Of a stretch of DNA of 37,469 nucleotides, positions 34,905-37,469 are shown in pieces. Both the position numbers and the translations under genes were made by a program. Numbering within the stretch: position 1 is the first letter of the stretch; each line of letters begins with the position of its first letter. Below the pieces are notes generated by a model. It saw nothing but the letters and a program-made list of their open reading frames with translations, was not told the origin of the DNA and did not search any database. This stretch comes from Accumulibacter sp. (GTDB lineage: Bacteria; Pseudomonadota; Gammaproteobacteria; Burkholderiales; Rhodocyclaceae): contig NZ_JAMTDV010000028.1 in assembly GCF_023806565.1 (NCBI RefSeq), positions 1 through 37,469 of the forward strand. The letters run 5' to 3'.

Positions 34905-35543
34905 ATGGCAGGAGTTCCATCCATTTCCCCAGCTGCAAACACCCCGTCGCCACCGGTGCAAGGCGGACATGAGGAACATGGAGGGGGGACGGCTATCACC
35001 GACAACGGAGCATTTTCCCAAGCCTTGAATCAGGCGATTGCCCAAAAATCCAACAATCGCGGAGGCGGCCACGGTACTCATGGCAGAGAATTTTCTGGGA
35101 CGGCATCCAGTACGACATCGGCCCATCCCAAGGACCTCTCAATCGGGCAAGGTGGTCATGCCGGCCATGATTTTCAGCAGAAAATGCTTGGGGTTCGGGC
35201 GTATCGGCAGCAACTTCTGGCCTCGAATATCGCCAATGCCGATACGCCTGGCTACAAGGCGGTCGATATCGACATCAATGAGGCCGCCCGAGTCGTCACG
35301 AGCACGGCGGCATCGCTATCGTTGGCCACTACCGCTAATGGCCATCTGTCAGGGGGAACGCAGGCACCACCGTTCCCGCTGAAGTTCCATGTACCGTATC
35401 AAGCCGCAGCCGATGGTAATACGGTGGAGATGGATGTTGAGCGACAGAAGTTTTCCGAAAACTCACTGATGTACCAATTTTCCCTTGATCGGGTCAGCGG
35501 GCATTTCAAGCATCTCATGGAATTACTACAGAATTTGAAATGA
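34905..35543 (+). CDS. FlgB-like flagellar rod protein with a His-rich N-terminal extension
   Basis: A 212-residue protein. Residues about 92-120 carry the rod-protein signature (VRAYRQQLLASNIANADTPGYKA), and the C-terminus matches FlgB (GNTVEMDVERQKFSENSLMY). FlgB is usually about 130-140 residues. Here about 90 extra residues precede the core, with His/Gly motifs GGHEEHGGG, GGGHGTHG and GGHAGHD that could bind metal. No other flagellar gene is present. It overlaps the HD-GYP gene by ATGA, so the two are coupled. Function in this setting is unknown. Confidence 0.8.
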   Translation: MAGVPSISPAANTPSPPVQGGHEEHGGGTAITDNGAFSQALNQAIAQKSNNRGGGHGTHGREFSGTASSTTSAHPKDLSIGQGGHAGHDFQQKMLGVRAYRQQLLASNIANADTPGYKAVDIDINEAARVVTSTAASLSLATTANGHLSGGTQAPPFPLKFHVPYQAAADGNTVEMDVERQKFSENSLMYQFSLDRVSGHFKHLMELLQNLK

Positions 35544-36847
35544 AAACCATTGAACTCCCTGAAACTCCCCGGCAATTGCACCACCTGTTGGCACGACGCC
35601 TTGGCATCGGTGCGCTTCTGGTTGGCAGTCTCGCGGGAGGTCTTGCCTACTGGGTCGAATCGTATCGCGTCGAGCAGCGTACTCTTGAGCGCGCTATTAC
35701 GGGGGTCAGGCATTTCGAGTCGCCTGCAATGCAGTTGGCGGTCGGCGGTGAGAAAGGAGATGGTCATTCCGCGATTTCGCAGTTGCTGACCGACGAGTTT
35801 GTCGGGATTCGAGTTTTTGCATCCAATGCCGAGATGCTGTTCGACGTCTGGCGACCACTGCCCGAAACATTGAAAGAGTTTGCCCGACAGCAGCGCCATC
35901 CATGGCCAATCCCGCCCAATAGCCATAGCAAGCGAATCCCCGTGGCAGGAGAAGAACTGGTCCAGGTCATTCTGCCGATGACCACGAATGATGGCCGTCT
36001 TGTGGGCTATGTTGAGGGGATCAGCCTGGTTTCCCAGTCAGCCTTGCATGAGAGAAAACTTCAGACTCGTGGGGCTGCGCTAACAGCCACGATTTCGGTA
36101 CTCGCCGCGGCACTGCTGCTCTATCCATTGATGTCAGGATTGCTGGGGCGTACGGTGGCATTGTCGTCTCGACTCCTGGACGCCAATCTCTCACTGCTGC
36201 GATCTCTCGGAAACGCCATCGCCAAGCGTGACGCGGACACCGACGCCCATAACTACCGGGTTACCTGCTATGCGGTCACACTTGCTGAAGCGGTGGGCGT
36301 TGACAAGGAAACCGTTACCGAACTGGTGCTGGGCGCCTTTCTCCACGACGTTGGAAAAATCGGTATCCCGAATCAGATTTTGTTGAAACCGGGACGGCTG
36401 ACCAGCGAAGAATTCCAGGTCATGCAGACCCACGCAGTGCTGGGCATCGAGATTGTCGCTGGCAATCCCTGGCTGTCCGGTGCCGAGAAGACCATCCGGC
36501 ATCATCACGAACGCTTTGACGGGAAAGGCTATCCAGACGGACTTTCAGGAAAGGCGATACCGCTCGCTGCAAGAATCTTTGCCCTGGTGGACGTGTTCGA
36601 TGCATTGACCTCCGTTCGTCCCTACAAACCAGCTTTGTCATTGGACGAGACGCTGAGCATCATGGAACGGGAGGCTGGGCAGCATTTCGACCCGGCGATC
36701 TATGCCGTCTTCCGCCAGATTGCTCCGATGCTATACGAGCAAGGCCAGTCCAGAGATCACACCCAATGGATACTGGAACTGAAGGTGATGCTTGAACGGT
36801 GCTTCAAAATGAAAACGGCCCCCGAAGGAGCCGTCGAATTTGCGTGA
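35540..36847 (+). CDS. Membrane HD-GYP domain protein (probable c-di-GMP phosphodiesterase)
   Basis: A 435-residue protein. TM1 is near residues 18-38, a periplasmic sensor-like region follows (about 40-170), TM2 is near 176-198, then the HD-GYP domain. The catalytic His269-Asp270 (LHDVGKIGIP), the HHHERFDGKGYPDG stretch with Gly330-Tyr331-Pro332, and LVDVFDALTS are all present, so it should hydrolyse c-di-GMP. Its coupling to a His-rich FlgB-like protein suggests a link between metal stress and surface behaviour (inference). A fragment of a close paralogue is at 23391. Confidence 0.9.
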   Translation: MKTIELPETPRQLHHLLARRLGIGALLVGSLAGGLAYWVESYRVEQRTLERAITGVRHFESPAMQLAVGGEKGDGHSAISQLLTDEFVGIRVFASNAEMLFDVWRPLPETLKEFARQQRHPWPIPPNSHSKRIPVAGEELVQVILPMTTNDGRLVGYVEGISLVSQSALHERKLQTRGAALTATISVLAAALLLYPLMSGLLGRTVALSSRLLDANLSLLRSLGNAIAKRDADTDAHNYRVTCYAVTLAEAVGVDKETVTELVLGAFLHDVGKIGIPNQILLKPGRLTSEEFQVMQTHAVLGIEIVAGNPWLSGAEKTIRHHHERFDGKGYPDGLSGKAIPLAARIFALVDVFDALTSVRPYKPALSLDETLSIMEREAGQHFDPAIYAVFRQIAPMLYEQGQSRDHTQWILELKVMLERCFKMKTAPEGAVEFA

Positions 36848-36856
36848 TGCGGGAAA

Positions 36857-37144
36857 TCAAGGACCGCGATGCCCTTCGCGTAGCAGTGGGTTGAGGCGCA
36901 TGACTTCGTCGCCGTGCATGATGATCTTCTGACCATCCTTGGTTTCCATCACCATGCCTTTCTCCATGCGAATCGCACGACCGAGTTTGTCCTCCATGCC
37001 CATTTTCCCATCCTTGAAAATGTAGACCGTCGAGCCATCCTTCAGCTCAATCACTTGCTTTGCAGCAGCGCGAGCAGCATCGGATGCGAATGCGGTCACT
37101 GAGACCGCGCTCATCAGGGCAACCATCAGCATTTTTTTCATCAT
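36857..37144 (-). CDS. copK: CopK periplasmic copper-binding protein (second Met-intact copy)
   Basis: Identical to the copK at 23607-23894 except in the last codons, where the protein ends RLNPLLREGHRGP instead of RLDNLLKEGHTGG. All four Cu(I) methionines are kept. Same start logic (37144, GAGGAG 6 nt before) and an identical promoter. It converges with the HD-GYP gene 9 bp away. Confidence 0.93.
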   Translation of the reverse strand: MMKKMLMVALMSAVSVTAFASDAARAAAKQVIELKDGSTVYIFKDGKMGMEDKLGRAIRMEKGMVMETKDGQKIIMHGDEVMRLNPLLREGHRGP

Positions 37145-37178
37145 TTCAATCTCCTCAAGAAGTTGTACTGCAGTATGA

Positions 37179-37234
37179 ATAGTAGGGTGTTGATCCTGAC
37201 AATTTGCCATCCAGTAAGTGACAAGTTCGTCACT
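37179..37234 (-). promoter_or_regulatory. Predicted CusR-type promoter of the second copK (site 9)
   Basis: Exact copy of site 4: AGTGAC-N6-GTCACT at 37234-37217 on the minus strand and TACTAT at 37184-37179. Confidence 0.65.
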
Positions 37235-37249
37235 CATCTGTCAGGCTGA

Positions 37250-37420
37250 TCAACTGCCTTGGTAGAAATGGTTCTCGGTTAGATAGACTGTGATGCCGTC
37301 GGCTTCCGGTACGATCTTGGAGAGCGGAAAGGCCGCCGTGCCGAGCGTATCGAAGGTCCAGACAACACTCTTGCCATCGACATTGAGCTTGAGAGTTTCC
37401 AGGCGCGTGACGTTGAGATA
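37250..37420 (-). pseudogene. Truncated czcE-like gene (3' part only)
   Basis: The last 57 codons, counting the stop, of the czcE-like gene are present and identical to the copy at 24000-24170. The 5' part is replaced by unrelated sequence from 37421 to the window end, so signal peptide, promoter and start are missing. The bases 37421-37469 match nothing else here. Confidence 0.85.
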
Positions 37421-37469
37421 TACCGTGCGCGGTCACGATTGAATCTTCTGGAAGGTTTGGAAGTTCAGG

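Larger units (their letters stand above)
36894..37420. repeat. Perfect direct repeat, copy B (527 bp)
   Basis: Identical to 23644-24170. Identity stops sharply at 37420, inside the czcE-like gene. On the other side it gives way to divergent copK 3' sequence before 36894. Confidence 0.93.

Noticed and set aside
1-37469. CRISPR arrays, tRNA or rRNA genes
   Set aside because: No regularly spaced repeats and no cloverleaf-like or rRNA-like segments were recognised by eye; a dedicated search was not possible.

Overview
The window is about 37 kb of GC-rich DNA, probably from a betaproteobacterium. CopK, CzcE-like and phasin-like proteins and the CusRS/CusCBA gene styles suggest Rhodocyclales or Burkholderiales; this is inference, as no 16S or housekeeping marker is present. 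Most of it is a copper (and probably wider metal) resistance island, with a sulfate-uptake operon and several insertion sequences embedded in it.

Layout. (1) 1-600: no recognisable gene, a small repeat cluster and a promoter. (2) 612-911: a periplasmic CopK-like protein. (3) 1168-3230 (minus): a CusS/CusR-type sensor kinase and response regulator. (4) 3450-10547: a CzcCBA-type efflux operon with three accessory genes. (5) 10674-15105: a DUF411 protein, small membrane and Met-rich proteins, an isoprenylcysteine methyltransferase-like protein and a CopA-type P1B-ATPase. (6) 15332-19231: sbp-cysT-cysW-cysA for sulfate/thiosulfate uptake. (7) 19343-22403: an IS3-family remnant, an intact IS1182-type element and an intact IS630-type element. 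(8) 22404-23600: degenerate DNA and the tail of a broken HD-GYP gene. (9) 23607-24392 (minus): CopK and a CzcE-like protein. (10) 24612-25850: an IS5-type element. (11) 25953-33275: a second DUF411 protein, CusF, CusCBA and a frameshifted cytochrome c. (12) 33311-36847: small genes, some broken, then a His-rich FlgB-like protein and an HD-GYP protein. (13) 36857-37420 (minus): a second CopK and a truncated CzcE-like gene, which form a perfect 527-bp direct repeat of the block at 23.6-24.2 kb.

How it fits together. Nine promoters carry a palindromic element of the type TKAC-N6-GTMA. In every case a -10-like hexamer starts exactly 33 bp after the last base of the element. Most also have a third conserved block, close to GGTCAG, beginning 5 bp after the element. 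The sites precede the CopK-like gene, the Czc operon, the DUF411-copA operon, both copK genes, the czcE-like gene, the DUF411-cus operon, the phasin-like gene and a small broken gene. The simplest reading is one regulon under the local CusR. In the inferred pathway, CusS senses periplasmic copper. CopA exports Cu(I) from the cytoplasm, CusF and CopK bind it in the periplasm, and CusCBA pumps it out of the cell. The first RND pump lacks the Cu(I) methionine triad and may move another ion.

The most unusual points are the fixed-geometry promoter family, a CopK paralogue that has lost its copper-binding methionines and looks like a chimera with a czcE-like 5' end, the mosaic direct repeat, and a His-rich FlgB-like protein coupled to an HD-GYP protein inside a copper island.
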